A stretch of 27,500 nucleotides of DNA from NCBI GenBank assembly GCA_963575745.1, contig CAUYUJ010008627.1:1-27500 (forward strand). The letters are read 5' to 3'. How positions within the stretch are numbered: position 1 is the first letter of the stretch; each line of letters opens with the position of its first letter. The position numbers and the translations under genes are program-made. Of this stretch, positions 9,250-18,316 are shown in pieces. The notes under the pieces were generated by a model. It worked only from the letters and a program-made list of their open reading frames with translations. It was not told the DNA's origin and made no database searches. Source of the stretch: Prorocentrum cordatum (Eukaryota; Sar; Dinophyceae; Prorocentrales; Prorocentraceae).

Positions 9250-9620
9250 GTCAATGTTCTGGTTTGGGGGCGGGCGCCGCCCCAACCCGGAACTTTGACG
9301 TCGAAGTTTTGGTTTGCGCGGGGGTGGGGGCAGGGCCGCGTTGTGGGGCTCTCTTGGGGTTGCGCTGGGGCCCGCGGGGCCATCTGGGTGCCCCGAGGGA
9401 GCCGCGCTGGGGCTGGGGTGCTTCTGGAGCCCGCGCTGCGGGTGCCCTTTCCAGGGCCCATCGCGCGACCGATCGCGGAGCCAGCTTGGGGCCGCGCTGG
9501 GGCCCTCTTGTGACTGATATTGGGCCTGCTGGAATCCGCGTTCGAAAGCGCTCGCGGGGCCCTCTGGGGCCGGGGCCCCACCCGCGGCCACGGGGCGAGC
9601 TTCGTTGGGCCAGGAGTGCT
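9250..9620. repeat. Degenerate GGGGCC-rich repeat
   Basis: The theme GCGCTGGGGCCCGCGGGGCC or GGGGCCCTCTTG recurs with many changes. Related GGGCC(A/T)TCTTGG themes occur at 12410-12575 and 15110-15440. Open frames on both strands (Gly/Ala/Arg-rich) follow the repeat and are not called. Confidence 0.5.
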
Positions 9621-9770
9621 CCAAGGGCGCTTCCAAAATTCACAAAACGCGAGATGTCTTTTGGAAATCGCGGCAGGGAAACGTTGACTGCCTTCTTGAA
9701 GGCCCTCCTGGATCGCCTCGGGGCCATCTCAGGGCCGCCTCGGGGGCTTCCGAGACCAGAGATTCGGTCT

Positions 9771-9957
9771 CTTTACAACCAGAACAACCACTTTACAACC
9801 AGATGGGTTACTTTACAACCAACATAGGATTGGAAAGTATGTTTTTTTTTCGAGAACGTCCACTTTGCAACCAGAACGGCCCACTTTACAACCAGAACGG
9901 ACCATTTTACAACCAGAACGGGCCACTTTACAACCATAACGGACCACTTTACAACCA
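9771..9957 (+). repeat. 21-bp tandem repeat, TTTACAACCAG type, forward arm
   Basis: Eight copies of (C)TTTACAACCAGAACGG(N)CCA start near 9771, 9791, 9811, 9863, 9884, 9905, 9926 and 9947, spaced 20-21 bases apart with one 52-base gap that includes a T10 run. A plus frame reads LYNQNGP per unit because 21 is a multiple of 3. The same core appears in reverse orientation at 11425-11535, with one further forward copy near 11320. Confidence 0.9.
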
Positions 9958-9993
9958 GCTCAGAGTGGCCATGCGTGTTTGGGCGTTCCGCAA

Positions 9994-10140
9994 AGTGCTC
10001 CAGAGCAAGTGGGCGCTCTGAAAAATGCCCCAGAGCAATTGGGCGCTCTGAAAAATGCTCCAGAGCAAGTGGGCGCTCTCAAAAGTGCTCCAGGGCGCGC
10101 GGACGCTTTGAAGAATGATCCAGAGCACGTGGGCGCTCCG
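9994..10140. repeat. 30-bp tandem repeat, about 5 copies
   Basis: Units of GAGCAAGTGGGCGCTCTGAA plus AAATGCTCCA repeat with few substitutions and a constant 30-base period. The plus frame is open as a ten-residue repeat (GALKNAPEQV) and the minus frame as another (CSGAFFRAPT). Open frames on both strands are expected from a period divisible by 3, so coding is not inferred. Confidence 0.9.
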
Positions 10141-10420
10141 GAGCCCGAGCGCCTGAACTCTCTGCGCAGGCCCCAGCGATGCCTCTGAACCCGAGCGCGT
10201 GAACGCCCCGCGCAGGCCCCAGCGATGCCTCTGAGCCCGAGGACCTGGACGCTCTGCGCAGGCCCCAGCGATGCCTCTGAGCCCGAGGACCTGGACGCTC
10301 TGCGCAGGCCCCAGCGATGCCTCTGAGCCCGAGCGCCTGGACGCTCTGAGCAGGCCCCAGCGATGCCTCTGAGCCCGAGCGCCTGGACGCTCTGGCGCTC
10401 TGAGCCCAGCAGACTAAGAC
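10140..10420. repeat. 46-bp tandem repeat, five to six copies
   Basis: The landmark GCAGGCCCCAGCGATGCC starts at 10166, 10212, 10258, 10304 and 10350, exactly 46 bases apart, with partial units at both ends. Spacers differ slightly (GAGCGCCTGAACTC versus GAGGACCTGGACGC). It abuts the 30-bp array, and the two share a GAGCCCGAGC border. Confidence 0.92.
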
Positions 10421-10754
10421 AGGGCTTGCTAGCAGGGGCCAAGCGGCCTCAACAAGGGCCCCGTGCTCGCACGGGAATAAGGCGACAGCATACGTAGGAA
10501 GGCTCAGGGCGACGCGCTGCCCATTTAGGGATCACTCACAGGAAGCGAGCCCAGTGGCCTCCACAAGGGCCCAGCGCTCCAGGGAACTAGGCCATTGGCA
10601 CCGCGGGTCTCTTGGGCCACGTTGGCCCCTGAAGCCCCACGGTGTTCTGCAAGGGGCTAAGTGCGCCCGCTCCAGTTGGCCCCCTGCTGCTCCTCGTCTT
10701 GTAAGATCGAGGTTCAACGTCCCGAATAAATGCAACTATTTCGAAGATCGTTTC

Positions 10755-11110
10755 TTCCAGCGTCAGCCACGGTGCCAGCGCAGCAACGCAGGTATCGTGC
10801 TCGGGCAGCAGCCTCAGCCACCGTGCCAGCGCAGCAGCTTGAGCCACCGTGACAGCGCATCACCGCCACCTTTGTGCCTGCTACCACCACACTTACCGCT
10901 GCAGCCCCGCTACCTCCACAATTCCGACTGACCCCCCGCTACTACCGCAAATCCCATTGCAGACCAGCTACCACCGCAGTTCCCACCGTTGGCTGGCGAC
11001 CACCACAGTTGCCACCGCAGCTTCCCAACACCATGCAGTTCCCATTGTAGGCCCCGCTTCCACCACATCTCCCACTACAGCCTTCCACTGCCATGCAGCT
11101 CCAGTCTTGG
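10755..11110. repeat. Degenerate CCACCGCAG repeat
   Basis: Phrases such as CAGCCACCGTGCCAGCGCAG and TACCACCGCAGTTCCCAC recur irregularly, with ACCACCACA variants. Open frames on both strands of about 80-150 codons reflect the repeat (Ser/His/Thr/Pro-rich), with no domain seen. Confidence 0.55.
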
Positions 11111-11424
11111 ACGGGATCATGGTTTATTCGTATGTCCTGCGCGACTAGCCTTCGCCCGTCAGAAAAAAAAAAGCAGAGCAAGCAATGGCATAACTGACCG
11201 ACAGAGCTTAGAGAGCAGGTCAAAACTCGAATCCGCCCACCAGCGCGCAACATGCCATAGCGCACCAGGTCGCCGCATCGCCAACTCGTGCGCAGTGCTT
11301 CTTCGTGCGCGATGGGCAACTTTACAACCAACATGCCTCAAAGAGCCCAAAGCCACCCTTGCGCTTGCCCACGGAGATTTCAGGGAAAGGCACGCGTGCA
11401 TTCAATATGTGTTTTTACTTGCCT

Positions 11425-11535
11425 GGTTGTAAAGTGCCCTTCCTGGTTGTAAAGTGCCCTTCTTGGATTTTATAAGCTGGTTGTAAAGTGACCCATATGG
11501 TTGTAAAGTGCGCTTCTGGTTGTAAAGTGGCCCAC
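11425..11535 (-). repeat. Reverse-orientation arm of the TTTACAACCAG repeat
   Basis: Five copies of CTGGTTGTAAAGTG (the reverse complement of CACTTTACAACCAG) begin near 11424, 11442, 11475, 11498 and 11517, at irregular spacings of about 18-33 bases. With the forward arm at 9771-9957 they frame about 1.5 kb of other repeats. This is the geometry of subterminal inverted motifs in some DNA transposons, but no transposase or target duplication was found. Confidence 0.88.
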
Positions 11536-12323
11536 GCGCTCCGAGACCAGCCCATTGCCCCGGGGAAGCTCGATTGCGGCCCCGCGAAGGCCCGTAGCCA
11601 AGCATGCCCCCAATATCGGTCACCGCGCGTCCCCTTCTGCAGCCGCGCACACAGGGGAATATCAGCTGAGTCGTTCGGGCCCCTCCCAGGGGGGGGGGGA
11701 GGGGGGCGAACGACCCATCGAAGGTGGGGAGATCAGCGGAGAGAGGGCCAGATTGAGAATTATTTCGATTTCCTCATCTCTCACGGGCTCGGGGAGATGC
11801 CAGAGCACAAGAAGCTCAGGCTCGGCGGCGTCGGCCACGTCGAGGTTCGCCAGGGCGCCCAGGACATCGAAGAGGCGGAGAGGCAGGCAGGGGAGCAGCA
11901 GCGGAGGCAGCAGGATGTCGCCGAGCTGACCGATGCTGCGGGCGACAACGACTGCGTCGGCGAGGGGAAGGCGATGGTTGTAGACGATGATGATGGACGG
12001 CGGGGGCCCGTCGAGGATATTGATTTGCCATGGTTTTTCTGGATCCAAGGTCGGCGTCAATATTGGATCCCCGCCGCGAAGCCGCGCGCCAATGCGGGCG
12101 AGGACGACGAGGGCGCGGACGTCGATGATAAGCGGTCAATTGTTGACGCTTCGCGGGCCCCCACCACCCCATCCAGCAACGATGCCCATAGGAATTGCCT
12201 CGATCAGGGAAGTGGGCAGCACGCAGAGGAAGCCATTCTGAGACATATTTGTGGGATACCTTGAGCCATCTTGGAGGTAATTTTGGCCCCCCCCAGGCGC
12301 TCTTGGAGTCATCTGAATCAGCG
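11536..12323. other. Open frames on both strands, coding strand undecided
   Basis: A plus-strand frame (to TGA 12262-12264) is Asp/Glu/Gln-rich, with EAERQAGEQQRRQQDVAELT. Opposite it, a minus-strand frame (11662-12060) is Leu-rich and hydrophobic, with LGDILLPPLLLPCLPLRLFD and LDVLGALANLD-like wording. One is probably the mirror of the other. The minus version looks slightly more like a folded protein and vaguely F-box-like, but no signature can be confirmed and neither has a sound start. A G10 run interrupts near 11690. Confidence 0.3.
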
Positions 12324-12575
12324 CCCCCCCCCCCCCCCCCCCTCTCCCCCCAAAGAGGCCAACGTGCGGCTGCAACTTTCGTATAATCCATGATGTGGCA
12401 TTATCGCCGAGGCCTTTTGGACCATCTTGGGTGCCTCTGGGGCGTCTTGGGGCCCCTTGGGGGCCTCTTGGGGGGCCTTCCTGGGGGCCTCTTGGGGGCC
12501 TATTGGGGCCATCTTAGGGCCATCTTGGGGCCTCTTGAGGCCTCCTGGGCGCTTCTTGGGGCCATCTTGGAGGAG
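12324..12575. repeat. C19 run and GGCCTCTTGGGG minisatellite
   Basis: A C19 run (12324-12342) is followed from about 12410 by about a dozen copies of a 10-14-base theme (GGCCTCTTGGGG, GGCCATCTTGGG). The same theme returns at 15110-15440, on the other side of the 12924-15095 coding island and in the same orientation. Confidence 0.7.
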
Positions 12576-12617
12576 ATCGATCAAACGAGAGGGGGGCGTT
12601 GCTTAGTGCCCCTCCCC

Positions 12618-12776
12618 CCCCCCCCCCTGCCTCCAGGAGGCCAAAACGGTGCCCAAACCATAGTAAAACCAATGAGTTTGGCATCCTCGCCGGGGCCGTT
12701 TCCGACGCTCCGAAGATTCGCGCCGCCCCCTGTCCAGGTCCAGGGGGGGGGGGGGGGCGGGCGCGCACCCCCCCCA

Positions 12777-12859
<83 letters not shown>

Positions 12860-12872
12860 AAAAAAAGAAGGG
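12618..12872. repeat. C, G and A runs with a GA microsatellite
   Basis: In order: a C run near 12618, a G15 run (12743-12757), a C8 then A10 run (12768-12785), a GA dinucleotide repeat from 12786 to about 12854, then a further A11 run. These are textbook slippage tracts. An Arg/Glu alternating frame on the plus strand and Ser/Leu on the minus strand are artefacts. The tract lies just before the ATG of the next coding island. Confidence 0.9.
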
Positions 12873-12923
12873 GGCGTGGGGGAGGGAACTCCCGAAACCA
12901 CCGACGCCCAGAGGGCTGGCAGG

Positions 12924-15095
12924 ATGCGCGGTGCCAGGAAGGACCAGATGCCGTTCCTAGACTGGGCCCAGGTGCGCATCGACAGTGTTAACTGCACACT
13001 GTGCGGGGCTGGGCTTGATGGGGCCCCCTGCTCGCATGCCCGATCTCGGATGAAGAAGCTGCGGGGCGACTGGTCGAACAGCGATGACCCTCAGCAAAGG
13101 AGGGCGGCGACGAAGCTCAGCGAGCGTCTCGACGCAGCCGACTTGGCACAGAAGCTCGCCCAGCGAGGTTCCTTGCGCAGCCTCGACAAGACCGCATTCC
13201 AGGACAGGGCGAAGACCTTGGTCAGCACGAACATGGTGTTTCCGTCGGCCTTGGCTCGGGAGATTACCGACAGGCACGTCTCCGACGTGATGCAGTCCTT
13301 CTTGAAGGGCACCTTGGGGACTCGCAGCGTCTGCGCCTCATTCTTCCCCTGCAACCTCGATGACCAGCGTGGTGGCGACCCCCCCGAGCAAGACAGCTTA
13401 CCAGTTGATGAGCGAGGGGGCGGAAGAGTGGGACCCGTTCGGCCCCCGAGGCTGCGACATGCTTCTTCTACCTGCGCAGGCTGCTGAATATTTCGAGCGC
13501 TGCCTGTGTTCGTACGTGCTGAGCCCGTTGCTGAAACAGTGGTCGGCGATGACGTCCGTGGGTTTGACGGTGATCGTCGTTGAGATCATGCAGTTTCTCC
13601 GTCAGCAGCCAGCTGGTCTCAGCAAGCCGCTGCGCCAGAGCTGCAACGCCGGGGTCAAAGTGCGCCGAGCCATCTTGTACCTGGTGGGGGACAGCGATCG
13701 CAGCAAGCACGGGAGGGAGTTCGCGTTCGCGCACGACCACATGCCAGCCGCTGGCCCAAGCAAGACGGGTTGGCAAGGGCTCATCGGCTTCACGAGGGGG
13801 GTTTTGGCTTCAGAGTCGGAGTTCCCCAAGCCGATGACCCCAGACATGCGCCAGACGAAAGCTATTCAATCGACGGCCAAAGCGACGCTGGATGAGCACT
13901 GCGCGAAGGTGTCTGATGAAGTTGTTGTTTGGACTCAGCGGGCGGAGTATGCCAGCAAGGCCCTGGCCGACATCGCGTCGCTGAAGGCCGAGGCCAGGGG
14001 GGGGCGCGCGTGCGCTCTCGCAGGTGCTCGAGGCTTTTGCGTCCAGCCTGGGCGCGGCTGCAGAGGCAGCCATGGCCAGCATGTGGCATGAGGGCGTGGA
14101 CCCCAAAGCCAACTTGGAGCTCCTCGTGGCTGCGAGGTCGCACTTCGAAGTTGCCTCCAAGAGCTCGACTGTGAAACTGCCTGCAGAGTCCAGCAAGGTG
14201 AAGGAGAAGATTGCCGAGGCCGCTCCCAAATTTCAAGGGGCCTTGACGCTGCAGCAGTTCTTGCCGCACCTCGTCTGCCAGACCAAGGACGACCTCAAAT
14301 CGCAGGAGAAGCGCCAGGCAACGCTGGATAACACCCATGGGTTTCTTCTTGAAGCGAGCGCCGACGACGAGATGCCTTCAGAGATTGGCGATCGCTGAAT
14401 CGAGCTCATGGGCTTGCTCTCGGAAGATATGCTCCAACTGGAGTTTGGATATGCAAGTGATGGTTGTGGTCAGTTACTGCCTGTCTTCGACAAGCTCGTC
14501 AACCTTCTGAATTTCGAGCATGGCCAGAAGCGGGGGCATTGGAACAAACAGATCATGCGCATGAGGACCGTCAATGTTATCAGTGCTGACGTCGCGAAAT
14601 ACAACGCGGAGGGGGGGAAGCGCCTCGACTCGCCTGACACGATCGCGCTTCTTGACCAGCTCACCTGTTGTTCCGAGAAGCTCGAGAATCTGTGCAGTCA
14701 GAGTTCCTTGCAAATTCGTTCTGGCGCGAAGGAGGTCTTCGATGAGGTGAAGGCTATCATCGCGAGGGGCGGCGCCGATCTGCTCGAGCGAGACCGCCGG
14801 AAGATCATTACGTTCCTCAAGGAACCCCATCGAGCCGACGGCGCGCCCGCCCGTGTGCTTCGAAGCCGTCATCGGTGGCATGTTCGACGGCAGCGACTGG
14901 CGCCGCGACCTGGGCGAGATCGCCGACACGACCGACATAGAGCACTTGTTCAAGACGGCCGCGAAGCCCGCCATGAAGCACAACCCGAACATCTTCGAGG
15001 CCCGTTCGCCACGCTTCGCGCATTCCCACTGGAGCTTCTTATGGAACGGTGTTGTGAGTGCAAGTTCCTTGGGGTGGTGCCGTCTTGGATTCTGA
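12924..15095 (+). CDS. Largest coding island, unknown dinoflagellate-type protein, broken
   Basis: About 720 residues of protein-like sequence starting at ATG 12924 (MRGARKDQMPFLDWAQVRID). Residues 23-38 read VNCTLCGAGLDGAPCSH, a Cys/His cluster that could bind zinc. The frame changes at C7 (13379-13385) into one reading TAYQLMSEGAEEWDPFG and VVEIMQFLRQQPAGLSKPLR. It changes again at G8 (13997-14004) into LSQVLEAFASSLGAAAEAAM. It meets TGA 14396-14398, continues in the same frame with MGLLSEDMLQLEFGYASDG, and changes last near 14824-14850 into VCFEAVIGGMFDGSDWRRDL, ending at TGA 15093-15095. The last 15-20 residues may be intron read-through. Mostly helical-looking; no known enzyme motif. Confidence 0.5.
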
Positions 15096-15109
15096 TGCGC
15101 GCGGGGCTT

Positions 15110-15440
15110 TCACTCCAGGGTGTCTCGCGAGGGCCTCTGGGCAGCCATCTGGGGCGACCTGGAGTCTCGGGCGCTTGGGCGGGGGCTTTGGTTCACGCTT
15201 CGCGCGCCGCCCCCGGATTCTAGAATGCCTTGGGGGTGGGGCCCTTGGGCGCTATATTGGCTGGCCCCCACGTTGAGCTAAGGTGGTTCTCTCCGCCTTG
15301 GTTTGGCACGGAGCGGCCTTGGGAGCCCCGTGGAGCACGGCGGGGGCCATCTTGGGCCGTCGTTGGCAAACTTGGGCCATCTTGGGTGTAAACTTCAAGC
15401 GTTGGATGCCCTCCTGGTGCCATCTTGGGGCACCTTCGGC
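15110..15440. repeat. Degenerate GGGCCATCTTGG repeat
   Basis: Phrases such as GGGGGCCATCTTGGGCCGTC and TTGGGCCATCTTGGGTGTAA recur with strong decay. This resembles 9250-9620 and 12410-12575. No gene features are seen in 15096-15460. Confidence 0.55.
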
Positions 15441-15460
15441 GCGCTGGCGACTCGCGACCC

Positions 15461-15524
15461 CCCCCCCCCCACCACCACCACCGCCCACGCGCGCACGCAC
15501 GCGCACACGCACACACACACACAC
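15461..15524. repeat. C run, CCA repeat and (CA)/(CGCA) microsatellite
   Basis: A C10 run, then (CCA)n, then GCGCGCACGCACGCGCACAC and (CA)8. The alternating purine-pyrimidine part (about 15490-15522) has the composition that favours Z-DNA. No coding meaning. Confidence 0.85.
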
Positions 15525-15662
15525 CTCCAAACGCAAATCCTCGGGGAGGGGCGGGTGGAGGCTACGCCCCCCCCCCAATGTCAGAGGGCTGCCGACGGTG
15601 AAAGGACCCGTGTCTTCGACTGCCTGCGTCCACGGGGCTGGTGGGATTGCAAGACATACTAA

Positions 15663-15943
15663 GACCCCGCGAGGGCCTCGAAAACGGCGAAGGCCAAGTC
15701 CGGCATTACGGACAGCCGCGCGACAGAATATGCTCACGACAAGGCCGTCCTAAAATGCTACGCCACTCAGCGCGAGGCGGCCATCATCGGCCCGTTGAAA
15801 AAAAGAGTGATGAGGGCGAGCTCCAGCGGGCGATGAGAACGCAGCTGCAGCGGGCCAAAACGTTTTCCCCAGTTGCCGCGCGGGGCCACATCCACAATGT
15901 GGTCAAGGTTTTCGCGCAGAAGGGCCTCGACTTGACGACGTAG
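15663..15943 (+). CDS. Coding island, likely C-terminal exon, unknown protein
   Basis: The plus frame opening after TAA 15660-15662 reads ASKTAKAKSGITDSRATEYA and HDKAVLKCYATQREAAIIGP. At an A7 run (15798-15804) the signal passes to another plus frame reading SDEGELQRAMRTQLQRAKTF, then SPVAARGHIHNVVKVFAQKG, and ends with LDLTT at TAG 15941-15943. The two halves read as one basic, helical protein end once the A7 length is questioned. There is no ATG at its start. Strand and position suit a last exon of the 12924-15095 gene (about 570 bases of intron-like repeat between), but this is inference. Confidence 0.45.
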
Positions 15944-17216
15944 GCCGCGGGCGGCCCGCGGCGCCAGCCGTCGCTCGGAGCACGAGCGCCGTCTGCGCCC
16001 TGACAAAGCATGCAGCAGCAGGGGAATGAGAGTAATGAAAGGGATGCTGGAGGAAGGGATGGGGCGCTATGCGTTGCTATGCCGCGCTGCGGAACCGCGG
16101 CTGAGATCCTTGACTGCGCGACGCTGGGCAATGTTATGCCGTGCTGAGCGGTGCAGCGCCCTGCTGGGCCATGCTGCGCCATGCTGTCGCATTCGCCGCG
16201 TGCCCTATCGGGGCCAATGTCCCGCGAGAGGAGGAGGGGCCTGGCCCCCCGCGAGGGGTCGCGGGGTCAGAGAGCCTTGCAAACCATTGCCCATCGAGGT
16301 GGTCGGGGGTGGGTTCTTTCAAACTTTCCTGCCTGAGCAGAGCGCCTTCCGTCCCCCCATCTCCCCCAAAGTCTCTCTGCGCGACTCCTGGAGTAAGAGG
16401 TCTCTTGGGAACGGCAGCGGCGGCATCCGTGCCCCGCCAACTTGCTTGGAGGTCGCGTCCGTGGCGCGGGCGGGGGGGCCTTCGATCGCCGCTGTCCTCG
16501 GCCTTATTACCCCCTGTTATTCTCCTCATCGCTTCCCCTTGCACCTTTAGCTTCGCCCCCTCCTTCTTTCCACGCCTCCTTCCTTTTCTCCCTCCCCTGC
16601 GGCGCCCCCCCCCCCAGCACCGCCCCCTTCGTCGGGGAGATAGGGGCGCGCCTCGTCGCCGCGCCGAGGCCCCCGCGGATGCCCGAAATTGAAAACCTCT
16701 GCCGGTTCACTTCGTTTTTCTGGTCTGCCGGTTTCGCGGGGCCCGCGGGCGCGGCAGCGCAGAGCGTCGAGGCCGACGGGGCCATATAGCGGCTCGGGGT
16801 GGGGTGGGGGGGGGGGGGCGGGGGGGCCGTGAAGGCGAGGGCTTTTTGTTTGACGAGATCGGCGAAACCGTCGAGCCGAAGGAACCCCATCAAAGCTTGA
16901 ACGACGCGGCGGAGGAGGGGGGGGCCAGGAGGATGGGGGGGGAGCGAACGCAGAGGACGAGGGATCGACAGTTGACGACGCGTTCGGGCAGCAGAAAGGC
17001 ACCCAAGAGGAAGCGGATGATGCGGAAGCTGAAGGGGGGAGGGCGATCCAGAGGGGCTCGGGTCTGAGATTCGAGATCGGTGGCGGGGCGCGATTCGAGA
17101 GCGTCGCAAACGTCAGGGTGCTCATGACACGGTTGGTAAGGAGCGCGCCCCCGTCTTCGGCGACTTTTTTGAAATATTTTCTGCCCTCCGCCCCCCCTTG
17201 TGCTCGCGCGTTCGGA
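15944..17216. other. No supported gene; GC-rich with G and C runs
   Basis: This stretch holds GCTATGC/GCCATGCTG themes (16065-16190), a C10 run near 16606 and a G13 run (16806-16818). Several Pro/Arg-rich frames of 60-270 codons cross it on both strands. A minus-strand stretch near 17080-17190 reads YFKKVAEDGGALLTNRVMST, which looks somewhat protein-like, but it is short and bounded by low-complexity sequence, so I do not call it. Confidence 0.45.
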
Positions 17217-17268
17217 GGGGGGGGGGGGGGGGGGGGGCTCGGGGGGGGGGGGGGGGGGGGGGGGGGGG
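17217..17268. repeat. G21 and G28 tracts
   Basis: Bases 17217-17237 are 21 consecutive G, separated by CTC from 28 consecutive G at 17241-17268. These are the longest homopolymers in the window and could form G-quadruplexes; their true lengths are uncertain in any assembly. A shorter G14 run lies at 17517-17530. Confidence 0.9.
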
Positions 17269-17739
17269 CGCGCGGCGCGGCTCTCAGGACAAACGCAACT
17301 AACAATACAGCAACCCCAGTGACGAAACGTGAGCCTTGGTCTTCGGGGCGCGTGAAGCTGAAACTTTTCATTGCCGCGTGGCGTTCGGTTCGAAGTTTTC
17401 GCTTGGTCCGATTAGCTTTAGAGTTGCGGCAGGGCCCCCGCCATCGCTTAAAGAATGGCCGTTCGTCTTAGCGCGCGCCCCGCGCTCTGCAGATCGTTTG
17501 AGGCTTCTGGGGAGGCGGGGGGGGGGGGGGCGCGGCCTCACTGAAACGAGGCCCCACCCCCTTCTGCCCCCGCGCAAGGGGGCGGGGGCGGGGGCGCAAG
17601 CTGAGGGCGGGGAGGGTCCGAGGGCGGGGCGTAGAGGATGACCTCCCCCGTCCACCCCGCCCCCTCGTTCCTCTCCTCTCCCAGCGATTATGGATTGCTC
17701 CGTTTGCTCCTCTTCGCCCTGGCCACCCCCCGTACTCAC

Positions 17740-17760
17740 CCGTGGCCGTTTTGGCTCGAG
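17740..17760 (+). other. DinoSL-like sequence (spliced-leader relic candidate)
   Basis: These 21 bases match the last 21 of the 22-nt dinoflagellate spliced leader (as I recall it) at 18 positions. All three differences are A in the leader to G here: positions 17744, 17748 and 17758. The central GTTTTGGCTC (17748-17757) matches except for its first base. DinoSL relics in genomic DNA are known from dinoflagellates, where trans-spliced mRNAs were reverse-transcribed and reinserted. By rough probability an 18/21 match in this window is unlikely to be chance. It lies upstream of the open frame at 17846, in the same orientation. Confidence 0.55.
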
Positions 17761-17845
17761 ACTTGTGTTGGTAGCGTGTTTGGCGTTGCCAGCTCGCGCC
17801 CGCGCTCGTGGGCGACGCGCGCCCGAATCCAATGAGGCACATCAT

Positions 17846-18316
17846 ATGCATGCGCCAATGGGGTTTCCTCGGGTAGCGGGGCCAATGGCGCGCAAGATAA
17901 GAGACGCCATCCTGCGCTCGACTTCTTGCTGCGCAGCGAACGTATTGGTTGTGGGCCACCGCGCCAAAAACGGGCATGCCATCGTAGACGCGGTCCTCTC
18001 TCGCATGGGGGGTTCGGGGCGCGCGGTTTGGCCGCGCTTCCCCGAAGCTACGCAAGAACCTTGCGTGCGGGATTTCACGTCGGCAAAGCGTTTGCAAGCA
18101 TTGGTGGCCGATGAGGCTCTGATTGCGTTTCCTGACATTGGCGCGAACCTAGCTTGCGATATGTTCACTGTGGAGAGGCATCGGACCAGCTACGGCGTGA
18201 AGCGTAACTTTTTCTGGAAAACCAACAACAACAATTCGGTTCGGGGACAAACAGTGATTCCGGATTTCTACGCATCCGACGCCTTAGTGGTGATGAGAAG
18301 ACCTCAAACCTCTTGA
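17846..18316 (+). CDS. 156-codon open frame downstream of the DinoSL-like site, unknown
   Basis: The first in-frame ATG after the DinoSL-like site is 17846 (MHAPMGFPRVAGPMARKIRD). The frame runs through CCAANVLVVGHRAKNGHAIV, ALIAFPDIGANLACDMFTVE and FFWKTNNNNSVRG to TGA 18314-18316. Composition is balanced but I recognise no domain. The minus strand is open over 17842-18168 as well, so coding is not certain. It ends almost exactly where RNase H similarity of the minus-strand retroelement stops. If the leader relic is real this would be a retroposed mRNA copy; alternatively it is flanking or terminal-repeat DNA with a chance open frame. Confidence 0.3.
   Translation: MHAPMGFPRVAGPMARKIRDAILRSTSCCAANVLVVGHRAKNGHAIVDAVLSRMGGSGRAVWPRFPEATQEPCVRDFTSAKRLQALVADEALIAFPDIGANLACDMFTVERHRTSYGVKRNFFWKTNNNNSVRGQTVIPDFYASDALVVMRRPQTS

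Noticed and set aside
9771-9957. CRISPR-like or telomeric repeat
   Set aside because: Unit of 21 bp with no spacers, and TTTACAACC is not a telomere repeat. Treated as a minisatellite.
11662-12060. F-box or leucine-rich protein on the minus strand
   Set aside because: Leu-rich wording is suggestive but no definite signature exists, and the opposite strand is open for longer. Strand cannot be decided.
16547-17371. 274-codon proline-rich minus-strand frame
   Set aside because: Dominated by translated G/C runs of uncertain length; no convincing domain, and other frames are equally open.
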